A DNA stretch of 64,000 nucleotides from Planctomycetota bacterium (GTDB lineage: Bacteria > Planctomycetota > PUPC01 > JACPCR01), in contig JAQBXN010000035.1 of assembly GCA_027625095.1 (NCBI GenBank), positions 1-64,000 of the forward strand, given 5' to 3'. The position numbers and the translations under genes are program-made. Shown in pieces: positions 19,101 through 27,510 of this stretch. The number at the start of each line of letters is the position of its first letter. Position 1 is the first letter of the stretch. The notes below the pieces were generated by a model. The model had not been told where the DNA came from and made no database searches. It saw only the letters and a program-made list of their open reading frames with translations.

Positions 19101-20359
19101 TCAATCAGCGCATCAATGGCGAGGGCCTTACCAAAGGGGCAGCCGGTCTTCGTGGCCTTTACAAGGGGCAGATGGATGGGCTGAAATCCAGAGGCATTAC
19201 CAACCCGCCACCGCAGTCGCTCACAGTGCCTGGTCTTTATTGGGACATGCAATGGAACGCCATTCCCGCACTCGAGCACACTCGCGAATGGTCAGAGACC
19301 TGGGCGCCTGACTACCAGTACTACACGCCGGAGTTCATAAATTTCGCCTCCTGGGCATGGAACGAATGGATCGGGAAGACGGACAAATTTGTGCAAGGCG
19401 CCTATATCGACAACTGCTGGGGCGCTCCACTGACCAAAGCCGGCGGGCCGGTGACTTACACGCTACCCGACGGCCACACCCAGCCGGGCTTTCAGTTTCG
19501 GGGCTACCGGGAACGCTTCAAACGTATGCGACAGATTTCGCACGACAATGGCGTCTTTCCGCACCTGACCAGCCACACCACCCACACTCTCCTGATTCCA
19601 TACCATTCTTTCTTCGACCTGATTCTGGATGGTGAAGATTTTTATTCATCGCCGCCGGCCCAACACGACTTCATCGATCACTGGCCCCTCGACCGTATGC
19701 GCTTCATGCACAACGCCAAGTGGGGCCTGGTCACCACCTGGCTCGGCTGGCACGGCAACTCGCTCAAGAAAGATAAATGGCCGGCCTGGACGTTTCGCCA
19801 GTCCCGCGCTTACGACGGGCACATGGCCCAGCACGATATCATGTGGGGTTTCGATCCAGAGCTCATAAATGAATTCGGATTGAAGCAGCCGGATACGGAA
19901 TTCATTCCGTACTGGGAACCAGAATCTCCGGTCCAGAGCAGCAGTAAGAACGTGAAGGTAACCATCTGGAAACGGCCGAAGAAGTGCCTGATCCTGTTAG
20001 TCAACGTCGGCCCCGGACGCGAGGAGGCAACAGCTACTTTAAGCCTTTCGCGACTCGGTTTTGATCCCGAGAAGACCGCTATTCGGGATGTCGATCCAAC
20101 TTTGCTGACCTACTTCAAAGAAGACATCACTTCCGATGCGACACCAGACGCCCCCAAGATCTCCGCCAAGCTGGACGCGGCCGCCGACCTGGGATTTGAG
20201 GACACCCCGGAAAAAGAACTCGAAGAGACTCCCGACAAACTCCCCCTCGAAGAGCGCCGCCTCAAAGATCCTGACGGCAAATGGGAATGGAAGGACAGCA
20301 AACTCAGATGCCCCGTTCGCCGACACGACTACCGCCTGTTTGAGATGTTGGTCAAATGA
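16166..20359 (+). CDS. Large secreted two-lectin-domain protein with glycoside-hydrolase-like core (DUF6067-like)
   Basis: 1,397 residues with a signal peptide (FRIVPILVLFFGFFVDSSA). Two concanavalin/LamG-type lectin modules follow, roughly 45-290 (KWAHVSVTVTHIWPHGSAVY, YVNGESKGKLALEG) and 320-560 (GNWAHVTATWEGTDVSYYIN). A beta-rich linker leads to a large catalytic-looking part (about 690-1300) with GLHPTPVRKLDPLWR, GLYWDMQWN, GAYIDNCWG and LILDGEDF, arranged like a TIM-barrel glycosidase. This resembles the DUF6067 proteins of Planctomycetes and Verrucomicrobia, but that is from memory. It probably binds and cleaves polysaccharide outside the cytoplasm. The acidic tail (TPEKELEETPDKLPLEE) is unusual. 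A HEAT-repeat gene follows 154 bases later. Confidence 0.7.
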   Translation: MTFRIVPILVLFFGFFVDSSAEYTRLSRSLWWEPYHYDAGTSALFHLDAKGKKEEAVDFDALDDEPDLNAIDSDVSLSPNKAGNLNSAANAVPSGQGANLVGKAAYVVQGRFGGGLKLDGGLLFCKSQEKSGWRGTEFWIRLAAYPEKKAVLLEHAAAPRRAAGAYDSQEWNASLAPLSILVLKDGTLACESPKAGKRAGVFESFDAQLPLDKWAHVSVTVTHIWPHGSAVYLYVNGESKGKLALEGELTGHITLHSEACTIGNAPSGVEGLRATIDEVRLSTVFRSYYKFDLNWPQPDRKVEVTNRQPWFRDENDLLFHLDFNGTCKPVKCAPDTNYPDMAITNNDIEFNPSKVAATYPTGIEGRGLMLGDGSLRPAFSAKGNILPARGTIAFWMQPIDWDNFTRDYRLDSIHPTAFGLLQLDSRTVEGSNEAVYRQIGPLLQYSANMHLPEDVTNPPVFQPGNWAHVTATWEGTDVSYYINGLRRNPEGAVVAAMEIRSAGDPYPYKKANPRWWIESEPVILRFRENLYWEQRGTPMPKTIIDDFRIYRRPLAPSEIANLVRLFDPREKVEPLPQADMHLYTNGVSGTANADLIPLIDSYKEVTAGRLTVKKSGDPTNVGQAEASFGEQRQGKVEVKTPPLDFGNYDILAELLNADGKILATVKDSFTRKPPPWWQNKAGVSDKPLPEWDSVTIEGNIAKVSLRQIYLSGSGLPDKVVSVGEDILAAPVALNIRSAGKTLSLKPEKESIDIVRHIPARCDWQGSLSSDLLTVKTNAYIEFDGMMWFDVTLKPKGQKARIDMVELRIPYRKEAANLTHWWSGHRNFRDPQAVHIGALPESEGVIFRSNDSNRIKLLDEMRGSFIPYVMVTGDHRGMAWFAENDQGWTQSREKPALFIEHNGDTVTLVLNIVSESIEIPEERTFSFGLHPTPVRKLDPLWRESPVYSNVFPDTFCGNNLKGRKGPTSFYLYPEDDWDAVNQRINGEGLTKGAAGLRGLYKGQMDGLKSRGITNPPPQSLTVPGLYWDMQWNAIPALEHTREWSETWAPDYQYYTPEFINFASWAWNEWIGKTDKFVQGAYIDNCWGAPLTKAGGPVTYTLPDGHTQPGFQFRGYRERFKRMRQISHDNGVFPHLTSHTTHTLLIPYHSFFDLILDGEDFYSSPPAQHDFIDHWPLDRMRFMHNAKWGLVTTWLGWHGNSLKKDKWPAWTFRQSRAYDGHMAQHDIMWGFDPELINEFGLKQPDTEFIPYWEPESPVQSSSKNVKVTIWKRPKKCLILLVNVGPGREEATATLSLSRLGFDPEKTAIRDVDPTLLTYFKEDITSDATPDAPKISAKLDAAADLGFEDTPEKELEETPDKLPLEERRLKDPDGKWEWKDSKLRCPVRRHDYRLFEMLVK

Positions 20360-20513
20360 GACGACGCCCAAGTTCCGGAGAGTAATCATTGTCTGCACTT
20401 CAACCGGAATGATGTTCTGGAACAGGACTTCGAGAGTTTGAGCAGTGTAATGAGATTTGACCCATATGAGCTTCTACACCACACGCGCTGATCCAAGGAG
20501 CGAGCGAAGCAAG

Positions 20514-22400
20514 ATGAAGCTTCAGGTTACTCAACTCCGCGCGCTGTTCGTGGCCCTGGCCCTATGCTTCACGCAAACCAGATGGATTTGCAGTCAGGAA
20601 CAGATGGCTCCGGACGACCTCGCAGCAACACTCATCAAGCAGGTAGAAGCGGGAGAAGCAACCACCAACACAATTAAGCAGCTTGAATCCTGGGGGATGG
20701 CTGCCGCCGCAGCCGGCGCCCGTCATCTGGATGAGGAAAGGCCACGCACCAACCGAATCCTCTTCCGATTGATTTCACGCGTCGGGCTGGCGCGTCAGGC
20801 ACCCCGGCAGATGCTCCAACTCTACGATCCGGAAGCGAATAAAGTTTTCTACTCAGAATCAGCAGCAGAGATGCAGCGACAGATCGCTGTCTGCCTGAGC
20901 TGGAAGAGTTTGCCTTCTGAGGCATACGAGGCCTTGGTTAAAGCAGCACCAGTTCCATTGCTCGGATGGCTTCTCGAAGAAGCAAAATCAGAGACGCCCA
21001 GGCATGACCAAATCCGCAAGACACTTGGCTACTGGGGCTGGTGGGTCAAAGTTGGATACGAACGGCAGTTCAAAGAGAAACTCCAGGAGGCGGCAGGGGT
21101 TCTGAGCTCTAACCCGGAGGTCATCCGAGACCCAACAACGTTTACTGCGTTGCTTCAATTCGTCGAAGAGATTTCTGTGCCTGACTCAAGCGGGCTGATC
21201 TTGAAGGGCCTGTCACATGAGTTGCCGGAGGTAAGGCTCAGTGCAGTTCTTGCCATCAAAGACGACCTCAGCCCCGAAGGAAGGGCAATGTATCTCAAAG
21301 CTCTTGAGACCGAACCGAAACCAAGCGTTCAAGTGAGTCTTGCCCGGTCGGCCGCAAACTTTCCGACAGATAACGAAGTTGGGTCAGCCGTTGCAAGGCT
21401 CTATGACCGCAGCAATGACATGCAGGTTAGAAGCGCCGTTCTCCAGAGCCTCAACAGAGTTCAATGGCCCGAATGTGAAGCCCTCATTCTGAAGGCACTC
21501 GACGATTCATCGCAGGAGATCAGGCAGTCAGCGATTCAGGCGATTCCTGAAAAGGCAGGCATAGCGGTTTCATCAAAGTGCCTGTCTCTGGCAAAAGATG
21601 CCGACCGCCCGGATCCGTATTTAACCGATGCCCTCGGAAGGCTGAAGACACAAGAAGCAGTCTCCTTATTGGCCAGGTGGCTGGGTGATGAAAGTGCTCT
21701 GGTGCGAGTTCGGACAGTTCTGGCCCTCGAGAATATCGGAGGTGCTGCCGCGCAGGGCGCCCTGCTCAAACAGCTCATGAATGAGCGCCAGGAAATCGTC
21801 CTCAGCCAGCTCGTTCGCATTTGCAGCCGGTTATCCCTTCCGGGCGCTGAGGCAAGACTTGCCGAATTGTGCACTGATACCCGTCAGAAATTTCATCTTC
21901 GTATCGAGGCCTTCTGGTCAATGGCAGCATACGACCGGCCGGACGTGCGAAACTTCCTCCGCGAGAAAAAGAAGGCCCTTCAGAGTTTTGAAGAGGATTC
22001 GGATCACGCCCCGGATGCGATAGCTGACCGCTCCGACCAGTCCGAAGCGTTCCTTGTCATGTCGCTCTTTCGACTGAACGAACCTGATAGCCCTGAAGAG
22101 GTACTTCGTGTTTTCGACGCGAGCACGCCGGGCACGAAAGTTTCAATGCTGTTTATGCTCACCGAGTTGAAGCGCGACCATCCGATCATTGGAAAGGCTC
22201 TTCTGTCGTCAGACTACGCTGTCCTTAGAGGAGGGGTGGCCGCAGCGCTGGAAGCGAATCCTTCAATTTACCGAGCAAGGCTCAAAGAACTCTCAGAAAA
22301 CCCCACGTTGCAATCCATCCTCGCCTCCGGCCTCGAGACACTTGGGCTCAAGAAATTGTTGGATGAAAGCCCCGAAGCAGGCAAAGGGGAACATCCTTGA
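20514..22400 (+). CDS. Secreted HEAT-repeat protein
   Basis: 628 residues from the ATG at 20514 (MKLQVTQLRALFVALALCFT), chosen because it starts a clear signal peptide and has AAGGAG upstream. The frame is open to 20457. From about residue 180 onward the protein is built of paired helices typical of HEAT repeats: LSHELPEVRLSAVLAIKDDL, ALDDSSQEIRQSAIQAI, WLGDESALVRVRTVLALENI. Such solenoids are scaffolds, and no enzyme motif is visible. Its stop overlaps the start of the next gene, so the two are probably translated together. It may act in the periplasm alongside the hydrolase upstream or the outer-membrane transporter downstream, but its partner is not evident. Confidence 0.75.
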   Translation: MKLQVTQLRALFVALALCFTQTRWICSQEQMAPDDLAATLIKQVEAGEATTNTIKQLESWGMAAAAAGARHLDEERPRTNRILFRLISRVGLARQAPRQMLQLYDPEANKVFYSESAAEMQRQIAVCLSWKSLPSEAYEALVKAAPVPLLGWLLEEAKSETPRHDQIRKTLGYWGWWVKVGYERQFKEKLQEAAGVLSSNPEVIRDPTTFTALLQFVEEISVPDSSGLILKGLSHELPEVRLSAVLAIKDDLSPEGRAMYLKALETEPKPSVQVSLARSAANFPTDNEVGSAVARLYDRSNDMQVRSAVLQSLNRVQWPECEALILKALDDSSQEIRQSAIQAIPEKAGIAVSSKCLSLAKDADRPDPYLTDALGRLKTQEAVSLLARWLGDESALVRVRTVLALENIGGAAAQGALLKQLMNERQEIVLSQLVRICSRLSLPGAEARLAELCTDTRQKFHLRIEAFWSMAAYDRPDVRNFLREKKKALQSFEEDSDHAPDAIADRSDQSEAFLVMSLFRLNEPDSPEEVLRVFDASTPGTKVSMLFMLTELKRDHPIIGKALLSSDYAVLRGGVAAALEANPSIYRARLKELSENPTLQSILASGLETLGLKKLLDESPEAGKGEHP

Positions 22401-23098
22401 AAGCGAACATTCATCCAATTGGCCACGCCCTCTGGGAACGCATTTACAGACGGCCCCGCAAAATCTGTCTCCAAGGCACAAAAGTTCTGGCCAAGGCGGC
22501 CAATGTTTGTGATGTCGCGAGCGAACCGTTCCGCCCTGATTTATGCCGCTGGGCACTAAGTCTCCTCCTCTTAATGACCGCTCATGCGTCTGCCCACGAA
22601 CCACCCGTAGACCACATCGATCGAGAAGCGGAGATGTGGGTCGAAGGTGGCCGGTTGTGGCTGCGTTACGAGATCTCGCTCCCCTTGCGTGCGGCGATGA
22701 TGCAGATTTATGAGATGGACAAGAACACAAATGGGACAGTCGAGGAGCAGGAGCGGGAGCGCTTCTTCAAGGAATTCGGACTGAAGCTGGCGTCACTTTT
22801 ACGACTTGATTTGGAAGGGGAAGGACAGGTCTTTGAGCCGGTCGGAGAGGTGAAGCTCTCACCTCCTCAAAAGCAGACCTGGCTGCTTGCAACGCGAACC
22901 GGTGCGTTGAGGCCAGGCAAGTATTCAGGCCAGTTGCTAGATAGATTTTCGTTGAACTATGCAGGCTTTTACCGCTATGTGCGTTCCCCCGGAAAGGCGG
23001 AGGACTCCCGCGTTGTCGTTTCTGCTTCGCAGACGATCGAGAATCGGTTCCGGCATCCCAACATGGTCGTGCTGAAGTTCAGCATAGAAGTGCCGTGA
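22397..23098 (+). CDS. Predicted exported protein with one EF-hand
   Basis: 233 residues from a TTG that overlaps the preceding stop by three bases. A hydrophobic segment (WALSLLLLMTAHASA, residues 52-66) could be a signal peptide, though it lies far from the start, so the true start may be internal. DKNTNGTVEEQE fits a canonical calcium-binding EF-hand loop (D1, N3, N5, G6, E12). The remaining part is beta-rich (EMWVEGGRLWLRYEISLPL). I do not recognise the family. A calcium-bound periplasmic protein is a guess from the motif. It is coupled to the HEAT gene and precedes the TpsB gene. Confidence 0.6.
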   Translation: MKANIHPIGHALWERIYRRPRKICLQGTKVLAKAANVCDVASEPFRPDLCRWALSLLLLMTAHASAHEPPVDHIDREAEMWVEGGRLWLRYEISLPLRAAMMQIYEMDKNTNGTVEEQERERFFKEFGLKLASLLRLDLEGEGQVFEPVGEVKLSPPQKQTWLLATRTGALRPGKYSGQLLDRFSLNYAGFYRYVRSPGKAEDSRVVVSASQTIENRFRHPNMVVLKFSIEVP

Positions 23099-23422
23099 TT
23101 AGGAAGCCCTGGGGGCACCAGACCGAAAAATCGTTTTCAGAGTTGGCTATGCGGCTATTCCCCGGTCATGCATGAGCTTCTTCATCTTCCGCCTGAACCG
23201 CTTTGAATCTGATCTCGAACGATCCGACCGCGGGTCAGCAGCCACAAATGGTGAACGTGAGGCGGTTAATTCTTAATGTCCGGGAACGAGACATTGGCGG
23301 CTTTCCTTAACTAAAGTTCTGCACGGTAAACCGATAATTTCATGGGACATGGAAGGATCCAACCTTGGCCGGTGGATGAATCCCCAACGTAACCCGTTGG
23401 CCCTAAACGACTAGGGGGATGC
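23099..23422. other. Intergenic leader before the TpsB gene
   Basis: No gene. The left part shows nothing I can name. The right part (23320-23420) holds several short hairpins, the best of which form a compact three-way junction entered separately. Confidence 0.5.
23380..23420 (+). ncRNA. Candidate structured leader (three-way junction) upstream of TpsB
   Basis: The strand reads ATCC (23380-23383), CCAACG (23384-23389), loop of 5, CGTTGG (23395-23400), CCCTA (23401-23405), loop of 6, TAGGG (23412-23416), GGAT (23417-23420). All stems pair perfectly and no base is left over at the junction. Two smaller hairpins precede it (CGG/CCG at 23324-23333 and AAGG/CCTT at 23353-23366). It does not match a riboswitch class I know. 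It may be a cis-regulatory RNA or a mobile palindrome. Confidence 0.35.
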
Positions 23423-25426
23423 TTGCAGGGGAATACATGCTCGACATATCCACTGTTTCGATCAGAGAAATTCTCTATGCACTCGCCGCGGGCAGCCCAA
23501 AAATCGAATATTCGAAGGAGGCTAATGCAAGGCATCCCCGCCAGCCTGGGTATCTTCTGCCTGTTGCTTACGGCCTCGAGGAGTGAAGAGGCGGGCCGAA
23601 CATTTTCGCCATTCAAGGTAAAGGCAGCGGCCGAACAAGAGCAGGCTGAGAACCAGGCCCCGGTACCCGGTTTTACGACGAGAGCGACTTCAAATGATGG
23701 GGAGCGGGGGGCTGAATCAGACGCAGGCAACAGGTCACCCATCCCGGCATTTTCAACGACAAGAGCTACTTCCCCGAACGCCGATAACGAATCAACCCTC
23801 GAGCAGGAAGCCCTGGAAGAGCAAAAGCCACCCCAACAGCTTGCATTGCAGAACGGGCTGGCTTCGGCCGGCTTTACTCGTGCCAACGGCAGTAACTCAT
23901 CGCCGCAGATTACTATCAGTTCATTCAACATCCCCGAAAGCAGTATTCCGCAAGAGGAACTCGACCTGATCCTTCAGCCGATGAAGGATGCGCCAATGGG
24001 TTTGGCGGAACTGAAGGCCAAAATACGTGAGGCCCTTCTGGAGGCATACGAACAGCGCGGCATCAAAGGCGTCCAGGTCTTCATCCCCCCTCAGACCATC
24101 AAAAATCGTGAGCTGCTGGTTAACCTGATTGAGCCAAAGCTCGGCAAGATCACCATCGAAGGCAACCACTATTTTAAAGAGGCCAACCTTCTCCGTTACC
24201 TCAAAGGCATCTCAACTACCAGTGGCACGATTGTCATCGAACAACTGGAACAACGACTACGCCGGGTCAACAGACACCCGGACAGGAAAGTCGCGGTGGT
24301 CCTTAAAAAGGGCGAGCAGGAGGGCGAGACCGACATCGTCATGAATGTGAAAGAACGAGAGGCCATCCATGGGATCTCCCCTCTGCATGTCAGCACCGGC
24401 ATTGCCAATACCGGATCGGCCAGCACAGGCCGAATCCGGGTGAATCACGCCGTCCAATACACCAACGCCTTTGGAAAAGAACACGTCGCCGGCGTCACCT
24501 GGCAGTACAACCCGGAGGACTTAAACCAGGTGCGAGCCATCTCGGGCTCCTACCAGATTCCGCTGGGTATTACAGGGCACAGCATCTCTTTCTTCGGTGG
24601 GCATTCTGATGTTGAGTCCCCCACATCACTGGATGGTATTGAGCTATTCGGCAACAGCATCACTGCGGGCGTTCAGGCGAATTTTGAATTACCTGAGTTC
24701 TGGAATCTTGAATCCAATCTCACCGTTGGAATTGAATGGACAGAGCTCAAGAACAGCATCGACTTCGCCGGCCAGGAGGTGCTGAATTCGAACCTCGGAA
24801 TGCTGCCGATGACCGCCCGTTACTCGTTCGTAAAGCGCGGCACTTCGGGAGTAACTACCGGAAGGATTGGTTTCAAATATCACGCAGGTGGGCTCGCTTC
24901 GAAAAGCGACCAGGCAGACTTCAATATTTTCCGTGACGGGGCCCCTTCCGATTTTCTCGTGGTGGAGATGGGGCTTCAACGATACCAGCGCCTTGGCAAA
25001 TACCTCATGTTGAATGTTGATCTCAAGGGGCAATGGACACCGGATGACCTGCTGCCCGCGGAGCAGATGCACATCGGAGGAGCAAGCACTGTCCGAGGTA
25101 TCGAGCGCTCAGAAGTTTCGGGCGACCAAGGCTTTATCGCCCGCACGGAGATCGAAGGCCCTCCCATGCGCGGCCCTCTCAATCGTATCTCATCAGCAGA
25201 AGACACCTTCAGCGTCAAGGCCTTTCTTGACTACGGCATGGCCTTTCTGGAAGACTTCACGGGCAATTCCCGTTCGAGTGATATCGCCGGGGCTGGCGTA
25301 GGGTTGAACTACAGAATCAGCAACTACATCGAGGCGAATGTCGAGGCCGGTGCCGCACTGATGGACGCCCAGCAGACCGAGAGCGGCGATGTGTTTGTGC
25401 ATTTCAACATTTCCATAAAATTCTGA
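23423..25426 (+). CDS. TpsB/FhaC-type outer-membrane transporter (two-partner secretion, ShlB family)
   Basis: 667 residues. The first ATG lies 55 residues before a likely signal region (IPASLGIFCLLLTASRSEE), so the true start may be at 23477 or 23525. A disordered stretch with TTRATS repeats (about 70-160) precedes a POTRA_2-type domain (QITISSFNIPESSIPQEELD, GKITIEGNHYF). The C-terminal half is a 16-strand-like barrel, with the family signature HIGGASTVRGIERSEVSGDQ and a terminal phenylalanine (FNISIKF) for BAM recognition. TpsB proteins export large TpsA exoproteins by recognising their N-terminal domain. No TpsA gene is in view, which leaves the cargo unknown. The HEAT and EF-hand genes upstream may be linked. 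Confidence 0.85.
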   Translation: MQGNTCSTYPLFRSEKFSMHSPRAAQKSNIRRRLMQGIPASLGIFCLLLTASRSEEAGRTFSPFKVKAAAEQEQAENQAPVPGFTTRATSNDGERGAESDAGNRSPIPAFSTTRATSPNADNESTLEQEALEEQKPPQQLALQNGLASAGFTRANGSNSSPQITISSFNIPESSIPQEELDLILQPMKDAPMGLAELKAKIREALLEAYEQRGIKGVQVFIPPQTIKNRELLVNLIEPKLGKITIEGNHYFKEANLLRYLKGISTTSGTIVIEQLEQRLRRVNRHPDRKVAVVLKKGEQEGETDIVMNVKEREAIHGISPLHVSTGIANTGSASTGRIRVNHAVQYTNAFGKEHVAGVTWQYNPEDLNQVRAISGSYQIPLGITGHSISFFGGHSDVESPTSLDGIELFGNSITAGVQANFELPEFWNLESNLTVGIEWTELKNSIDFAGQEVLNSNLGMLPMTARYSFVKRGTSGVTTGRIGFKYHAGGLASKSDQADFNIFRDGAPSDFLVVEMGLQRYQRLGKYLMLNVDLKGQWTPDDLLPAEQMHIGGASTVRGIERSEVSGDQGFIARTEIEGPPMRGPLNRISSAEDTFSVKAFLDYGMAFLEDFTGNSRSSDIAGAGVGLNYRISNYIEANVEAGAALMDAQQTESGDVFVHFNISIKF

Positions 25427-25702
25427 TCGGCGTTTCAAAACTGCATTGGACAGGAAAGCCGGCGCTGGATAATCCTGAGGCTGCGGGTCTTAACCTTGTC
25501 GTTACCCAGATCGCGTGCAGCGTCCCCTGCCAGCTCGTCTGGCAGAGGCCGTATCTCACTCTCTTGAGCGCTTTTAGCTTAGAGATCTCATCCCCTTGTG
25601 GGCAAGCTCACAGGGACTCGGGCCCTGCGAACGACCTGGGTAACGACAAGACCTTAACCAGCGGCTCCGCTGTGTGCTGAACTCCAAGCGATAATCAATT
25701 AC

Positions 25703-27376
25703 ATGCAAGATCTGGAAACGATCGACCTCATCGTGTTCGTCTCGTACTTCGTCGCATTGGTCGGGATCGGGCTGTTTGTTGCACGCAAAGGCAAGCAGAC
25801 CAGTGAGGACTACTTCCTCGCGGGGCGAAGCCTCCCCTGGTATGTTGTCGGCACCTCATTCATTGGGTCGAACATATCCACAGAGCACTTTATCGGGATG
25901 GTGGGTGCTGCTTACGTTTATGGGATCTGCATCGCACAGTGGGAATGGGGAAACATCTTTGCATTCTCGGCCCTGATCTGGTTCTTCATCCCGTTCCTGC
26001 TCGCGAGCCGTGTCTTTACGGCGCCTGAGTTTCTTGAAAGGCGATACAACGCTACTTGCAGGCTTCTCTTTGCTGTGTTTACAGTGGTGGCCAATATCAC
26101 CGCATTTCTAGCCGCAGTTCTTTATTCTGCGGCGCTCGGGCTGCAGCAGATGTTCGGATGGGAAATCTGGATCGGGGTCCTCGTCATGGCTGTCACGGCC
26201 GGCAGCTACGCTATCTATGGGGGGCTTCGGTCTGTTGCCTGGACGGATTTGTTTCAGACCACCGTCATGGTGATCGGTGGTGTCATCGTTACCTACCTCG
26301 GCCTCAGCGCGCTGGGAGATGGGGAGGGCGTGCTGGCAGGCTGGCGAATCATGATTGAACGCAATCTTGGAAGGGGCGATGCCTGGGCGAAGGCGCTTGC
26401 CGATTCCGGACAGAAACTGCTCGGTTCGGACTCCTACCATCGGCTTTCGGTTTTCCAACCTTTAAATCATCCTATCGTTCCCTGGGTCACTATCTTCACT
26501 ACCTGGCTCTCGATCAGCATCTGGTACAACTGCATCAATCAGTTTATGGTTCAACGGGTTCTCGCGGCCAGGGATGACTGGCATGCCCGAATGGGCATCG
26601 TCCTCGCCATGTTCATGAAGATCTTTCTACCGCTCATTATCGTCATTCCCGGGCTCATCTACTTTGCCATGAAGCCCGGAATTACTGACCAGAAAGTGAT
26701 CGATCAGACCTACCCGGTCCTGGTAACCACCCTCGTGCATGCCGGATTGAAGGGCCTCCTTCTCGCTGCACTTTTCGGCGCGATCCAGTCGACGGTCGAT
26801 TCGGTGCTGAACGCAACTTCGACGATTGTTACACTCGACCTGTATAAGAAGTTTTTGAAGCCGGATGCTGACGAACCCTCACTGGCCCGCATGGGCATGT
26901 ACACATCGGCAGCAGTTCTCGTCTTCGCCTCAATCCTGGCCCCCTTCATCGAGATGCTCGGTAAGGGGGTTTTTATTTACGTCCAGAATCTGTATGCGCA
27001 CTTTGCGCCGCCCTTTGCCGCCATCTTTCTTGTTGGGATTTTGTGGAAACGAGCGAATGGCCCGTCGGCGACCGCTTCCATTGCGTTTGGAATTCTGGCC
27101 AGCATTTGCATTCAGTTCACCACAGAGATGTCATTCACTCTGCGTGCGACAATCGTGTGGGCTGGCTGCGTGGTTCTGCAGGTGATAGTGAGCCTGATCA
27201 CCGATCCTCCGCCAAAAGAAAAGACCACCCCGGACCTGGTAGCCGCTTGGGGATCGTTACAGATATTCAATAATCTCGGAACGCCGTGGCATCAAAACCT
27301 GCTGGTGTGGTATGCAGTAGCTGCCTTTGGAATGGTTGCCTGTTACGTGGTGTTCTCGGGATTGGTCTTCGGATAA
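25703..27376 (+). CDS. Sodium/solute symporter (SSS/SLC5 family)
   Basis: 557 residues, mostly hydrophobic, with about 13-14 membrane helices. SEDYFLAGRSLPWYVVGTSF and IGSNISTEHFIGM form the sodium and substrate region of the first helices. GSYAIYGGLRSVAWTDLFQT is the conserved SSS signature, and GAIQSTVDSVLNATSTIVTL matches the helix-8 region. It carries a small molecule, typically a sugar, inositol, sialic acid or carboxylate, into the cell with sodium. The substrate is not visible. Sugar-type SLC5 members with similar layouts are common in polysaccharide degraders. The downstream gene is convergent and there is no obvious operon partner. Confidence 0.92.
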   Translation: MQDLETIDLIVFVSYFVALVGIGLFVARKGKQTSEDYFLAGRSLPWYVVGTSFIGSNISTEHFIGMVGAAYVYGICIAQWEWGNIFAFSALIWFFIPFLLASRVFTAPEFLERRYNATCRLLFAVFTVVANITAFLAAVLYSAALGLQQMFGWEIWIGVLVMAVTAGSYAIYGGLRSVAWTDLFQTTVMVIGGVIVTYLGLSALGDGEGVLAGWRIMIERNLGRGDAWAKALADSGQKLLGSDSYHRLSVFQPLNHPIVPWVTIFTTWLSISIWYNCINQFMVQRVLAARDDWHARMGIVLAMFMKIFLPLIIVIPGLIYFAMKPGITDQKVIDQTYPVLVTTLVHAGLKGLLLAALFGAIQSTVDSVLNATSTIVTLDLYKKFLKPDADEPSLARMGMYTSAAVLVFASILAPFIEMLGKGVFIYVQNLYAHFAPPFAAIFLVGILWKRANGPSATASIAFGILASICIQFTTEMSFTLRATIVWAGCVVLQVIVSLITDPPPKEKTTPDLVAAWGSLQIFNNLGTPWHQNLLVWYAVAAFGMVACYVVFSGLVFG

Positions 27377-27510
27377 ACGACAAGACGAACAATAAAGTTG
27401 TTTGGGCCTGTCGATTTTGTGATCCCACCGGGCAAACCAGTGGCATCATCAGCGAGAAAACATCGCCGGGAGGCCCCGATCGTGACCAAAGGGCTTATCC
27501 GTATCAGGGA

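Noticed and set aside
23311-23420. Known riboswitch (such as c-di-GMP-I) before the TpsB gene
   Set aside because: A GCACGGTAAACC stretch is faintly similar, but the conserved core segments of that class are missing, so only a generic structured leader is proposed.
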